The notes under the pieces: generated by a model
Seen by the model: only the letters and a program-made list of their open reading frames with translations
Database searches by the model: none
What the model was told of the DNA's origin: nothing
NCBI GenBank assembly: GCA_003250975.1
Contig: QKIY01000002.1
Coordinates: forward strand, 1 to 64,000
Reading direction: 5' to 3'
Source: Gammaproteobacteria bacterium
GTDB taxonomy: Bacteria; Pseudomonadota; Gammaproteobacteria; Eutrophobiales; Eutrophobiaceae
DNA length: 64,000 bases
Part shown: positions 53,183 through 63,007 of the stretch, piece after piece
Numbering within the stretch: position 1 is the first letter of the stretch
How the letters are laid out: every line of letters begins with the position of its first letter
Translations under genes and position numbers: made by a program

Positions 53183-54112
53183 TTGATTACCATGCCGCTG
53201 GAAGAGATCGACTACGTAAAAAGAAAACTCCAGTGGATGGAAGACAATGGGATCTGGCCCAATGGCATGCGTTATCTCTGGACGGATGCCTTCGGTGTCG
53301 TTCTTTATGTTTCACTCTATGAGCACACCGGTGACATCTCCTGGTTAAGCAAGGCAGAAGACCTGGTTAACGATGTCTATCGCGTACTTGGCCGACAAAA
53401 AGGACTACGTATCGGTGAAGAGGCCGACCGGGACGGCCAGTATTATCACTATCTCGCCATGTGGCTCTATGCCCTGACCATTCTCGGAAAGCTAAGACCC
53501 GCCTACAAGGATGAGGCCATTAACCTAGTCAGGCAGATCCATTCCCGGTTTGTAATCCCGGACATGGGTGTGATCTGGAAGATGGAAGAAGACCTGTCCG
53601 GCCCCTACCCCGGTTACGGCCTCGGTGCCATGGACGCCTACGACGGCTATGTGGCCTACAAGTTGCTGGATGCGGGAGAACTTGCTGCTGAGATCGAGGA
53701 AATGGAACAGTTGATCGCGGGCAGCTATGAAAGGCTCATGATCGACCAGGACCTGGGCCTGGGCATGATGTTGTGGTTGTGCCACTTTTTTCCCGATGAG
53801 CAATGGGCCAAGGTGCAAAAGAACAGGAGTTTTTTGCACCTTGGCCGCCTCTGGGTCGATATGCCGGGTTATTTCTGCCGGCAGACCGGCTGGAGGGAAA
53901 TGAGATTTGCCTTTACCAATTACGGTATTTCACTTGGCCTGCAGGCATGGAAGCAATGGCTTGACCGAGTAAACAAACTCAATTTGTATTTCGATGATTA
54001 CAAGTCGGGCGATGAATACGATACCAATGCAATTACCCATGTCATGGCTTGTACTTCACATTTTCCCGGCCTGTTCATACAAAGCAAGTCTTCCATTGAT
54101 GAAGGGTCTTGA
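53183..54112 (+). CDS. Hypothetical alpha/alpha-barrel-like protein
   Basis: 309-aa ORF rich in helical repeats, 36 bp after the PCMT fusion; no family named with confidence. Confidence 0.7.
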   Translation: MITMPLEEIDYVKRKLQWMEDNGIWPNGMRYLWTDAFGVVLYVSLYEHTGDISWLSKAEDLVNDVYRVLGRQKGLRIGEEADRDGQYYHYLAMWLYALTILGKLRPAYKDEAINLVRQIHSRFVIPDMGVIWKMEEDLSGPYPGYGLGAMDAYDGYVAYKLLDAGELAAEIEEMEQLIAGSYERLMIDQDLGLGMMLWLCHFFPDEQWAKVQKNRSFLHLGRLWVDMPGYFCRQTGWREMRFAFTNYGISLGLQAWKQWLDRVNKLNLYFDDYKSGDEYDTNAITHVMACTSHFPGLFIQSKSSIDEGS

Positions 54113-54137
54113 ACAACATGATGCCCTAAACTTCATC

Positions 54138-54332
54138 TTACCTGTTGCGGAAATAACTGCGTAATAACCAGCCGAGCACAAAGCCCACTAGTAAAAGCAA
54201 TATGATCAGCATCGCGCGGGAAACGCTGAATTGCCATATCAGGAAATGCACATCGACGATTGCCAGGTTCTGGCTGATAAAGATCAGGGACATGATAGCC
54301 AGGATAAGCATAAAGGTTACTTTCAGATTCAT
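54138..54332 (-). CDS. LapA-domain (DUF1049) membrane protein
   Basis: Two TM segments, MSLIFISQNLAIVDVHFLIWQFSVSRAMLIILLLLVGFVLGWLL. Confidence 0.8.
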   Translation of the reverse strand: MNLKVTFMLILAIMSLIFISQNLAIVDVHFLIWQFSVSRAMLIILLLLVGFVLGWLLRSYFRNR

Positions 54333-54371
54333 AATTGCCTCATCATGTAATGATTTTTAGCGGGAAATATT

Positions 54372-55571
54372 TTATTCGGTTCTCAAGGCTTCCAGCGGCT
54401 GCATACCAGCAGCACGTAATGCCGGTACAATCCCGGTCAATAAACCGATTAATACCGCCAGTACCAACGCCACACTGACATACACCCAGGCAATCTCCAC
54501 GGGCAAGCCCGGTACAAACAATTTCAGTATCCAGACCAGGAGCATTGCCGCCCCTGCCCCGAGTATCCCGCCTATTACGCTCAACACGATTGCTTCACTG
54601 AGAAACACGTGCAGTATATGACCGCGTTCTGCCCCCAGGGCGCGAAGCAGACCAATCTCCGACGTTCTTTCCGTGACGGAGATAGTCATGATTGTAAGTA
54701 TACCCACCGCACCCACCAGCAGGGAGATACCGCCTATCGCAGCAACGCCGAGGGTCAGGATATCCAGGATAGAACCAAGCGCATCAAGCATCTTGTCCTG
54801 GGTAATGATCGTAAAGTCTTCACTTCCATGGCGGGCAACCAGGATCCGGCGGATATTTTCCGACAGGCGCTCTACGGACGTGCCGGCCTCGTAAAGGACA
54901 TCGATCTCCATCAAGCCTTCACGGTTAAACATTTCCAGTGCCTTGTCTATCGGTATGTAAATTGTGTCATCCAGATCGAAACCCAGTACCTGCCCCTTGG
55001 GCGCCATGGTGCCGATGATCCTGTAACGATCACCTCCTACGCGTACACGCTGACCGAGGGGATTGGTGGTGCGAAACAATTCGTCCCTCATTTTTGATCC
55101 CAGTACTGCATAGGAACGGGATGCCCGTAGGCTGTCTTCAGGCAAGAATCGCCCGGTGGCGACCGGCATCTTCCAGACCTCGGGTACAAACGAATTTACA
55201 CCCAACACAATGGTGCGCCGTGCGCGCGATCCAAACTCGACGCTGGCATTACCCTGTACTACGGGCACGGCTGTAACTACATTGTCTAACCTCCTAAGGG
55301 CCTCCAGATCATCCAGCGATAATGGTCTTACAGTGCTGATTGTTGCCCCGGATATTCCGAAAGTCTCAGTCTTGCCCGGAACAACCGCAACCAGGTTAGT
55401 ACCGAACTGGGTGAATTCATTCAGCACATAGACACGTATACCTTCACCGATAGAAGTCAGCAGAACTACTGATCCTATCCCGACAAGTATGCCCAGTATT
55501 GTTAATGCGGAACGCAGCTTGTAAGCCAGGACCGCACCGAGTGAGAATCGAACCAGATCGATCAGGCGCAT
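54372..55571 (-). CDS. MacB-like ABC transporter permease
   Basis: KLRSALTILGILVGIGSVVLLTSIGEGI; FtsX-type C-terminal TMs; start at M65 of listed ORF. Confidence 0.9.
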   Translation of the reverse strand: MRLIDLVRFSLGAVLAYKLRSALTILGILVGIGSVVLLTSIGEGIRVYVLNEFTQFGTNLVAVVPGKTETFGISGATISTVRPLSLDDLEALRRLDNVVTAVPVVQGNASVEFGSRARRTIVLGVNSFVPEVWKMPVATGRFLPEDSLRASRSYAVLGSKMRDELFRTTNPLGQRVRVGGDRYRIIGTMAPKGQVLGFDLDDTIYIPIDKALEMFNREGLMEIDVLYEAGTSVERLSENIRRILVARHGSEDFTIITQDKMLDALGSILDILTLGVAAIGGISLLVGAVGILTIMTISVTERTSEIGLLRALGAERGHILHVFLSEAIVLSVIGGILGAGAAMLLVWILKLFVPGLPVEIAWVYVSVALVLAVLIGLLTGIVPALRAAGMQPLEALRTE

Positions 55572-55575
55572 AACA

Positions 55576-56781
55576 TTACCGTTTTGCCAATGCCTGAACC
55601 GGATCGAGCCGTGCAGCTCTGTTTGCCGGCATGACACCAAAGAGGACGCCAGTCGATATCGCGATCCCGCATGCGGATACAACGGCCCATAACGGTACAC
55701 CAATGGGGAATGTAGGGTAAACACGTTGCATGAGCTCGGCCGCACCAAGACCCAGTAATACACCGAAAAAGGAGCCGGACAGTGAAAGCAACAGGGCTTC
55801 GCTGATAAACAGTTTCATTATTTCGCGGTTGGGTGCGCCGATGGCCTTGAGCAATCCGATCTCGGTGCGACGCTGGGCAATTGAAACCAGCATGACGTTC
55901 ATTATCAATATGCCGGCAACGGCAAGGCTGATCGCTGCGATCCCACCAATACCAAATGTCAATGCCCTGAGTATCTTGTCGAAGGTGGCTATTATGCTGT
56001 CCTGGGTAATAATGGTGACATCATCCTCACCTTCATGCCTGTCCCTGATAATACTGCGTATATTTTCTGTCGCTGCATCAATCCTGGATGAGGCCTTTGC
56101 CTCAACGAGGACACGGAATAGCGCAGGAGAATCGAACAATACCTGGGCCGAAGCAACGGGAATTATTACGATATCGTCCATATCGACACCAATTGACACA
56201 CCGGTAGATTTAATGACCCCTATCACACGGAAACGGCGGTCGCCGATGCGCAGCCACTCGCCCAAAGATTGCTCGGGCCCGAAGAGTTCCTTGCGAATCT
56301 TCTCGCCAATAACACAGACCGGAATTGCCTGATGGGGATCGGCTTGTGGCAGAAACCGTCCCTGAGCTATATCAAGATGGCGAACTTCCTTCATTGAGGC
56401 CGTTGTGCCGAGGATATTCACCTCTCTTTCTCTCTCACGCCATGCAACTGGCGCCGAACCAACGGTAATCGGTGCAATTCGGTTTACATTGGCTGAACGC
56501 AATAGTGCTAGTGCATCATCTATCGTCAGGTCTCGCGGGGTCTCACCGAGGAGCGGCGGTGGGCCTCCCGTGGTTTCCGACCGGCCGGGCAAAACGATCA
56601 AAAGATTAGTACCCAAGGCGGCAAATTCACCGGTTATGTAACGGCGGGCGCTGTCTCCCAGGGCGATCAGTAATTCGACTGAACTGACACCAATGGCTAT
56701 ACCAATCAGGATCAGCACCGTACGTACGCGATGAGATATAACCGCTTTGAATGCAAATACCAGATTATCCCTGCTATTCAT
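55576..56781 (-). CDS. MacB-like ABC transporter permease
   Basis: FAFKAVISHRVRTVLILIGIAIGVSSVELLIALGDSAR; QRRTEIGLLKAIGA. Confidence 0.9.
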   Translation of the reverse strand: MNSRDNLVFAFKAVISHRVRTVLILIGIAIGVSSVELLIALGDSARRYITGEFAALGTNLLIVLPGRSETTGGPPPLLGETPRDLTIDDALALLRSANVNRIAPITVGSAPVAWREREREVNILGTTASMKEVRHLDIAQGRFLPQADPHQAIPVCVIGEKIRKELFGPEQSLGEWLRIGDRRFRVIGVIKSTGVSIGVDMDDIVIIPVASAQVLFDSPALFRVLVEAKASSRIDAATENIRSIIRDRHEGEDDVTIITQDSIIATFDKILRALTFGIGGIAAISLAVAGILIMNVMLVSIAQRRTEIGLLKAIGAPNREIMKLFISEALLLSLSGSFFGVLLGLGAAELMQRVYPTFPIGVPLWAVVSACGIAISTGVLFGVMPANRAARLDPVQALAKR

Positions 56782-57460
56782 GATCCCCACCGTGAATGTC
56801 TGCGATAATCCGGCCATCGACAAGTCTCAACTGGCGTTTTGCACGCCTGCCAATATCGGCATCATGCGTGACTATAATCAAAGTGACTTTTTCTGCATTG
56901 AGTTTTTCAAGCATGTCAATGACCTGGTTGCCTGTCGCCTGATCAAGGTTGCCCGTTGGTTCATCAGCAAGGATTACGGAGGGTTGCAGGATCGTTGCCC
57001 GCGCGATGGCAACCCTCTGGCGTTCACCACCGGATAATTGGTCCGGCCGGTGATCTGCACGTCCTTCCAGGCCAAAAGTTACAAGCGCTGAGCGCACCCT
57101 GTCTTGTCTTTCCGCTGCCGCCATGCCTGAGAGTACCAGAGGGATTTCTACGTTTTCTGTTGCAGTAAGGCGGGGAATAAGGTGGAAAAACTGGAATACG
57201 AAACCGATGTGTTCCCGCCTTATCTTCGCCAGTTTTTCATCCGGCAGGCCCGTTACATCCTGTTCATCAAGTGTATAGTTGCCACGCGTGGGCCTGTCCA
57301 GCAGGGCAATAACGTTTAACAAGGTTGATTTACCGGAACCGGAAGGACCCATGATTGAAACATATTCACCTTGCCGGATATCGATGTCGATATCCGCCAG
57401 TGCATGGACTGTCTGCCTGCCAAGGAGAAAATCCCTGCCAATTCCCCGCAGACTAATCAT
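56774..57460 (-). CDS. ABC transporter ATP-binding protein (MacB/LolD type)
   Basis: [37 protein letters not shown]. Confidence 0.95.
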   Translation of the reverse strand: MISLRGIGRDFLLGRQTVHALADIDIDIRQGEYVSIMGPSGSGKSTLLNVIALLDRPTRGNYTLDEQDVTGLPDEKLAKIRREHIGFVFQFFHLIPRLTATENVEIPLVLSGMAAAERQDRVRSALVTFGLEGRADHRPDQLSGGERQRVAIARATILQPSVILADEPTGNLDQATGNQVIDMLEKLNAEKVTLIIVTHDADIGRRAKRQLRLVDGRIIADIHGGDHE

Positions 57461-58626
57461 TGACTGGTGCCGGGTCCCGAAGTTGTCTCGGGTTGCGCCC
57501 TGGCGCCAGCCTGTACACCTTCCCTGCCTACCGAAAGTACTATCTTGTCGCCCACGTTCAAACCTGACAACACCTCGGTGTAATTCCAGTTGGCGATCCC
57601 CGGTTCAAACTGGCGTTCCGAAAGATAATCTGTCTTATTGTCATACTGATAAACACGGTAGCCCTCCAGGACCGCCTCGGTAGGAATACGGATCACATCT
57701 TCCTTTACATCCAGAAATATCTCTATGTCAGCACTGTATCCAGGTAGCAGACCTTGCAGATCCTCAGCATCGGTCAGTTCAACCTCAACCTCAACGGTGC
57801 GCGCCTGTTTTTCTATATCCAGTACATAAGGCGCTATACGTCGCACGGTCCCGTTACAGCGCCGCTTTGGAAAGGCATCAAGCCGCACACAGGCATGCAT
57901 CCCTGTGTTAATTGGCGGGGCATCAACTTCATCAATTGGGGCAGTGATATACAGACAACTGGCATCTATCAGGTCAATAGCGGGCAGTGTCGGTATACCG
58001 GGTGGTGAGGGAGTGACATATTCACCTAGTTCCGCATTGACTTCTGCGACCACTCCGGCAAATGGCGCCTTGATAATTGTCCGATCAAGTGCGGCTTGCG
58101 TAACTGCAATACGGGAATCGCTTACCTTGCTCTGGGCGCTTGCACCGGTACACGCCGCTTCCGTTGCCTCGAATTCAGTCTTTGCCCTGTCTACTTCTTC
58201 TTCGGAGATAAGATTATTCTTCAACAAACGGCGCACTCTTTTCAATTCACGTTCCGCACCGTCAGCAATATGGCATGCTTCCTCAACACGGGCCTCGGCG
58301 GCAACTTTCTCGGCCTCGGCAAGCTTGAGTTGTGCCTTTAGGTCCTCATTCCATAATTCGAGCAGTACCTGGCCCCGTTCCACTCTGTCTCCCTCCTTCA
58401 CGGGCAGGCGTGATACTTCACCGCCAATAGCAGGGGCAACCATAGACCGGCGGCAGGCCTTGACTGTGCCTACCCGCGTATTGGACACGGTCTTTTCAAC
58501 CCGACCACGTTCCACCGTATAAAGCGTAACAACGACCGGTTTTGTCCGTGTTGCGTACCAGAAAAGAGAACCCGCGGCAGCCAGTATCACTGCACCCCAG
58601 AAGAAACGGACTATGTATTTATTCAT
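57457..58626 (-). CDS. HlyD/MacA-type periplasmic adaptor
   Basis: Signal anchor, LPVKEGDRVERGQVLLELW, coiled coil, DRTIIKAPFAGVVAEV. Confidence 0.9.
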   Translation of the reverse strand: MNKYIVRFFWGAVILAAAGSLFWYATRTKPVVVTLYTVERGRVEKTVSNTRVGTVKACRRSMVAPAIGGEVSRLPVKEGDRVERGQVLLELWNEDLKAQLKLAEAEKVAAEARVEEACHIADGAERELKRVRRLLKNNLISEEEVDRAKTEFEATEAACTGASAQSKVSDSRIAVTQAALDRTIIKAPFAGVVAEVNAELGEYVTPSPPGIPTLPAIDLIDASCLYITAPIDEVDAPPINTGMHACVRLDAFPKRRCNGTVRRIAPYVLDIEKQARTVEVEVELTDAEDLQGLLPGYSADIEIFLDVKEDVIRIPTEAVLEGYRVYQYDNKTDYLSERQFEPGIANWNYTEVLSGLNVGDKIVLSVGREGVQAGARAQPETTSGPGTSQ

Positions 58627-58901
58627 GCGTGTTTTTTTTATTTGTATATTGAATGTAAATACCCGCATCTGCTTGTTTTGTTAACCGGCAAGTAATGCAA
58701 CAGCAACCTCTCACAGTGCAGGTATGAATATTATAATACAACTTTGCATACCTCTCTAAGGAAGGACCATCTTCCCTGCTTGTCCTTCTGGTAGTGGATA
58801 CACAAACAGGTGCGATCAGGGACCGTGGACAACTCCGGCAGGAATAAAAATACACAACCACCTCTCGGCCAAATTAGCCGGTCAGTGTTTTGAAGAATAA
58901 C

Positions 58902-58926
58902 CATGTGCACGCAAAGCGTGCACATG
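58902..58926. repeat. Perfect 11-bp inverted repeat with AAA loop downstream of hsp20
   Basis: CATGTGCACGC AAA GCGTGCACATG. Confidence 0.7.
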
Positions 58927-58931
58927 ATGCT

Positions 58932-59384
58932 TCACGATTTAATTGTTACCTTTTGTGATTTTGACTTGGCGGTTTTGGGAATTTTGATCTCAAGGACACC
59001 GTTTTTGGCTTCCGCACTGATCTTGCTTGTGTCCGCATTGTCCGGAAGGCTAAAACGACGGTAGAAACTACCATGCATGCGTTCTATGCGCTTGTAGCCT
59101 TCACGTTCTTCCTTGCTTTCTGACTTGCGTTCACCCTTTATAGTAAGCGCTCCATCCTCAACATTTACATCAATGTCCTTCGTATCCACACCCGGGAGAT
59201 CAGCCAAGAAGACATAATTGTCCTTATCCTCCTTGATATCAACCGATGGTCTCCACTGGCTTGTAGCAATATCGCTTTCTTCCTCCAAGAACGAGGGAAA
59301 CAGGCCAGGTTCCGCCAGTTTGTTCAACTGTTCACGCAAATATCCGATAACATTTGTTGTTGGATCATAACGTGTTAACGCCAT
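58932..59384 (-). CDS. Hsp20/alpha-crystallin small heat shock protein
   Basis: WRPSVDIKEDKDNYVFLADLPGVDTKDIDVNVEDGALTIKGER, NGVLEIKIPK. Confidence 0.95.
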   Translation of the reverse strand: MALTRYDPTTNVIGYLREQLNKLAEPGLFPSFLEEESDIATSQWRPSVDIKEDKDNYVFLADLPGVDTKDIDVNVEDGALTIKGERKSESKEEREGYKRIERMHGSFYRRFSLPDNADTSKISAEAKNGVLEIKIPKTAKSKSQKVTIKS

Positions 59385-59439
59385 ATATATTCCTCCAGAA
59401 TACAAATGTAATTGCTAAGTAGTGGTTATTCAGGCCTTT

Positions 59440-59640
59440 TTACTCAAGTAAGAAGGTGATCTTTGCATTGATACGGTAGTTGGCAATTTTGTCGCCGTTC
59501 ACAGTAGCCTCAAAGTTATCAATGTAAATAGATTTTACATTTTTAAGTGTGGCTGCCGCCTGCTTGACCGCATTTTTTGACGCATCCTCCCAGCTCTTGT
59601 CTGATTCGGCCAGTATTTCAATGACTTTTAACATCGACAT
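59440..59640 (-). CDS. Dodecin
   Basis: MLKVIEILAESDKSWEDASKNAVKQAAATLKNVKSIYIDNFEATV...YRINAKITFLLE; start trimmed to 59640/59634. Confidence 0.92.
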   Translation of the reverse strand: MSMLKVIEILAESDKSWEDASKNAVKQAAATLKNVKSIYIDNFEATVNGDKIANYRINAKITFLLE

Positions 59641-59767
59641 AATTACTTTCCTCCTGTCTGGAATGACTGGATTGCATGCCGGCAAAACTGGATCAACCCG
59701 TGTGTATGGAACGGTGATGATCGGGCATGTCTTTGATATAACTATAAGAATTGACACTGAAATTATG

Positions 59768-59781
59768 CTGATCTGGATCAA
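59768..59781. promoter_or_regulatory. FNR/Anr-like site between divergent dodecin and CBS genes
   Basis: CTGAT-CTGG-ATCAA; TATAGT (minus) centred 31 bp to the left and TAAGAA (plus) 31 bp to the right. Confidence 0.55.
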
Positions 59782-59851
59782 TGAAATTTTATTAATCCAT
59801 GTTAAGAATTCTTCTGTTGCTATATCAAGCTGTTAGCCAGGAGATAAAACA

Positions 59852-60304
59852 TTGAACATTGGCAAATATTGCACACGAAACGTAATAACGACTGATTTGG
59901 ACAGTAGCGTGATTGAAGCGGCCAAGCTAATGCGCAAATATCATGTTGGATCTTTAGTCGTTGTCTCAAGGGACGCTGACGGATTAAGGCCGATTGGAAT
60001 ACTTACCGATCGTGATATTGTCATTGAGGTCCTTGCGGAGGAAGTAACGATGGAATCTGTCACCGTAGAGGACATCATGACCCGTTCGCCTATTGTAGCC
60101 CGGGAAGATGACGATATTTTTATGACAATGGAAACAATGCGCGTTAAGGGGGTACGGCGCCTTCCGGTCACGGATTCACTCGGAATACTGGTCGGTATTC
60201 TGACCACGGACGATCTGTTGGGCGTGATTTATGAGGAAATGGGCAACATCGTATCGCTATTTTCACGGGAACAACTGCAGGAATACAGGAAGCATACTGG
60301 CTGA
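59852..60304 (+). CDS. CBS-domain pair protein
   Basis: Two CBS motifs GSLVVVSRDADGLRPIGILTDRDIV and RRLPVTDSLGILVGILTTDDLL; TTG start. Confidence 0.92.
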   Translation: MNIGKYCTRNVITTDLDSSVIEAAKLMRKYHVGSLVVVSRDADGLRPIGILTDRDIVIEVLAEEVTMESVTVEDIMTRSPIVAREDDDIFMTMETMRVKGVRRLPVTDSLGILVGILTTDDLLGVIYEEMGNIVSLFSREQLQEYRKHTG

Positions 60305-60353
60305 TTTACGTCCGACAGGTAATTTGCCCTTTTGGTAAGGGTGAAAGGTAGTG

Positions 60354-61979
60354 TTATACCTTTTTTACAGAATTAACTACTTTTATTCCGGTTAATTGCA
60401 TTATTCTTTCCAGCGCCTGATTCAGGTTTTTTTTCTCAATGGCAAGTGGCTCATTCACAGTGACTGTAAAAGCGTTCTCCCCCTTCCCTAATGGTTCAAA
60501 ATTTTTTATCTGGTATTCAAGTACATCAAGCCCCGCCTCCGAGGCATCATTACCGCTTTTTTTCCGCTCCTTGACGCGCTTGCGTAATACATCTTCCTGA
60601 GCTCGAAAATCAAGGATCAAAAAAGGAACATTGAGCATTTCTGCCAGGCGCTGGAATTGCGAACGCGTATCTTTTTCAAGAAACGTGGCATCGACTATGG
60701 CCGGGTAACCGGCCTCAATTATAATTCTTGCCAGTCCTTCCAGACGGTTATAGGTCGCTTGTGTACTCGCCCTGGAATAAATGTTTGACTGGAGGCCGGA
60801 ATTACTTTTTGCATCTGCATCCAGTCCATGCAACCGCTTGCGCTCGACATCGGAGCGAACACGGATTGCTCCAATACTCTCCAGTAACTGTTGTGACCAT
60901 GTTGACTTGCCACTGCCAGACAATCCATGGGTAATAAACAAGGCGGGTCTTGCAGGTTGAATGTAGCATCCGGCAAGTTCAAGATAATGGCGGGCGCGTC
61001 TGGATTCCTTCCGCCTGTCCAGCGTCCCCAGATCACCCTGTGTCATGCGGATACAGGCTATCTTGCATCTCACAAGTGCCCTGTAGACACGGTAAAACTG
61101 CAACAATCGCAGCCCTTCATAATCTCCCCTTATTCCAAGGTAGTCATTCAACAACCGGTAAGCCAGTGTAGACCAATCACGGGCGTCGAGGTCCATGACC
61201 AGAAATGCGATTTCACTTATTACATCTATCCAACGCAGTTTCTCTGAAAACTCGATACAGTCAAAAACCACCGGTTTATTCCTGTAGAGGGCGATATTAC
61301 CCAAGTGCAGATCACCGTGACACTCCCTAATAAAGCCGGTATCCCTGCGTTCTATGAAACGAGGCGTGTTATCATCCAGCGCGGCCAGGGTCCATTGCTC
61401 CAATCGATTGAGACATGCGGTGAAATCCCCTGCCTGTTTTGCCGGCCTGATAGCCGCGAAATTTGCAAGGGTGGCCTCCCTGATATCCGCCGGTGTTCCA
61501 AAAGGGCCACCCTTTGGTGCAATGGCGGCGGTTTCATGAAAATTTGCAATCTGCTGCGCCAGGTCATCAATATGAACGGGCATCAGGCGACCGCTTTCCA
61601 GCAGGTGATCAAATTCAACACCCTTGGGAAACTGGATCATTTTAACGGAATATTCGATAGGCTCACCTGTGCCTGCCATGACAGGGTGATCTTCCGGCTC
61701 CGTAATGGCGATAACCCCGAGGTAGATTTCCGGTGCGAAGCGCCGGTTAAGTCGCACTTCTTCCTCGCAGTAGAATTTCCTTTTATCCAGCGTGCTGAAA
61801 TCCAGAAAACCTAGGTCCAGAGGTTTTTTGAACTTGTATGCATAGCGGCCAGTGAGTAATACATACGAGATATGGGTTTCAACCAATTCGATATGATCAA
61901 CGGGATGGTCGAATTCAGTATGTTCCTGAATTGCCTGGATTAGATGATAAAGTCGGCTAGCACCGGCGTCACCGGTCAT
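60354..61979 (-). CDS. Bifunctional aminoglycoside phosphotransferase-like / AAA ATP-binding (zeta-toxin-like kinase) protein
   Basis: N-terminal APH fold (ECHGDLHLGNIALYRNKPVVFDCIEF); C-terminal P-loop THGLSGSGKSTWSQQLLE. Confidence 0.88.
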   Translation of the reverse strand: MTGDAGASRLYHLIQAIQEHTEFDHPVDHIELVETHISYVLLTGRYAYKFKKPLDLGFLDFSTLDKRKFYCEEEVRLNRRFAPEIYLGVIAITEPEDHPVMAGTGEPIEYSVKMIQFPKGVEFDHLLESGRLMPVHIDDLAQQIANFHETAAIAPKGGPFGTPADIREATLANFAAIRPAKQAGDFTACLNRLEQWTLAALDDNTPRFIERRDTGFIRECHGDLHLGNIALYRNKPVVFDCIEFSEKLRWIDVISEIAFLVMDLDARDWSTLAYRLLNDYLGIRGDYEGLRLLQFYRVYRALVRCKIACIRMTQGDLGTLDRRKESRRARHYLELAGCYIQPARPALFITHGLSGSGKSTWSQQLLESIGAIRVRSDVERKRLHGLDADAKSNSGLQSNIYSRASTQATYNRLEGLARIIIEAGYPAIVDATFLEKDTRSQFQRLAEMLNVPFLILDFRAQEDVLRKRVKERKKSGNDASEAGLDVLEYQIKNFEPLGKGENAFTVTVNEPLAIEKKNLNQALERIMQLTGIKVVNSVKKV

Positions 61980-62369
61980 TTAATCTTCTTCGCAACTGAT
62001 ACCATAAGATGCCAGCCCTTCAGCCAGGTAATCAGCAACCTGGGGATGGGCAATTACATATTCAGCGGTAGCGGACGTCGCATTTTCCTCGGCGTATTCC
62101 ACCGCCTCGTTCCATTCATCGAGTGTATAGTCACCTCGTCCCAGCCACATCAAGGCCACCAGTTGATGTTGCTGATCAGGTTCCATATCAAGCACTATCG
62201 ACTTGAATTCACGGAAAGTGGAATCATCGACATGTGATGCAAGCATCTGCCGTCCCCAGTCGTCACTAGGGTTACCCGGCTCTTCAGGAATTACAACTTC
62301 TTCCTGGGCATGGAATTCCTTAGCAAGCACAATTAGCCGGCAAATAGTTTCACTGTTGACGTCCAGCAT
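61980..62369 (-). CDS. DUF3775-like protein
   Basis: VIPEEPGNPSDDWGRQML, DQQHQLVALMWLGRGDY; adjacent to next gene with no gap. Confidence 0.7.
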   Translation of the reverse strand: MLDVNSETICRLIVLAKEFHAQEEVVIPEEPGNPSDDWGRQMLASHVDDSTFREFKSIVLDMEPDQQHQLVALMWLGRGDYTLDEWNEAVEYAEENATSATAEYVIAHPQVADYLAEGLASYGISCEED

Positions 62370-62479
62370 GGCTATGGCTCCTATATATATACTTTTAAAC
62401 CGTACCCTGGAGATTAAACTATCATAATTATGCTATTAACTATTATGTCTGCTCTCGACCCAAAAATCACGAGATTCAG

Positions 62480-62493
62480 ATGATCTGGATCAA
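62480..62493 (+). promoter_or_regulatory. FNR/Anr-like site upstream of archease
   Basis: ATGAT-CTGG-ATCAA (9/10), 55 bp before archease ATG. Confidence 0.45.
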
Positions 62494-62547
62494 TAACTCG
62501 TTAATTCTGATGAAATTTACTATTACAGTACTAATGCATGGCCCGAT

Positions 62548-62979
62548 ATGAAAACAAATGACGAATGCCGCTGGGAACATTTCTCTCATGAGGCAGACAT
62601 GGGAATCAGAGGATATGGCAATACCCTGGAGGAGGCATTTTCACAAGCGGCGCTGGCCATGACAGCGGTGATCTGCGAGCTAAACACTGTAATACCATTG
62701 ATTCCTCGGAAAATTGAATGTGAGGCACCTGACCCGGAATTACTTTTCGTCGATTGGTTAAATGCATTGGTTTATGAAATGGCCGTGAGCAAGATGCTAT
62801 TCAGCCGGTTCGATATAAAGATTAATAAATCAACCCTTAGGGCGACTGCCTGGGGTGAACCTGTTGATCAGGCACGGCACCAGGCTGCAGTTGAAGTAAA
62901 AGGTGCAACCTATACCGAATTGAAGGTTAACCGGGAACATGACGGCGCCTGGATCGCCCAGTGTGTCATTGATGTTTAA
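62548..62979 (+). CDS. Archease
   Basis: [43 protein letters not shown]. Confidence 0.9.
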   Translation: MKTNDECRWEHFSHEADMGIRGYGNTLEEAFSQAALAMTAVICELNTVIPLIPRKIECEAPDPELLFVDWLNALVYEMAVSKMLFSRFDIKINKSTLRATAWGEPVDQARHQAAVEVKGATYTELKVNREHDGAWIAQCVIDV

Positions 62980-63007
62980 AATCGACTAATGTTTGAATGA
63001 CTGAAAT

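Noticed and set aside
58619-58925. Two minus-strand ORFs upstream of the HlyD gene
   Set aside because: Cys/Arg-rich low-plausibility peptides in an intergenic region; no RBS or family resemblance.
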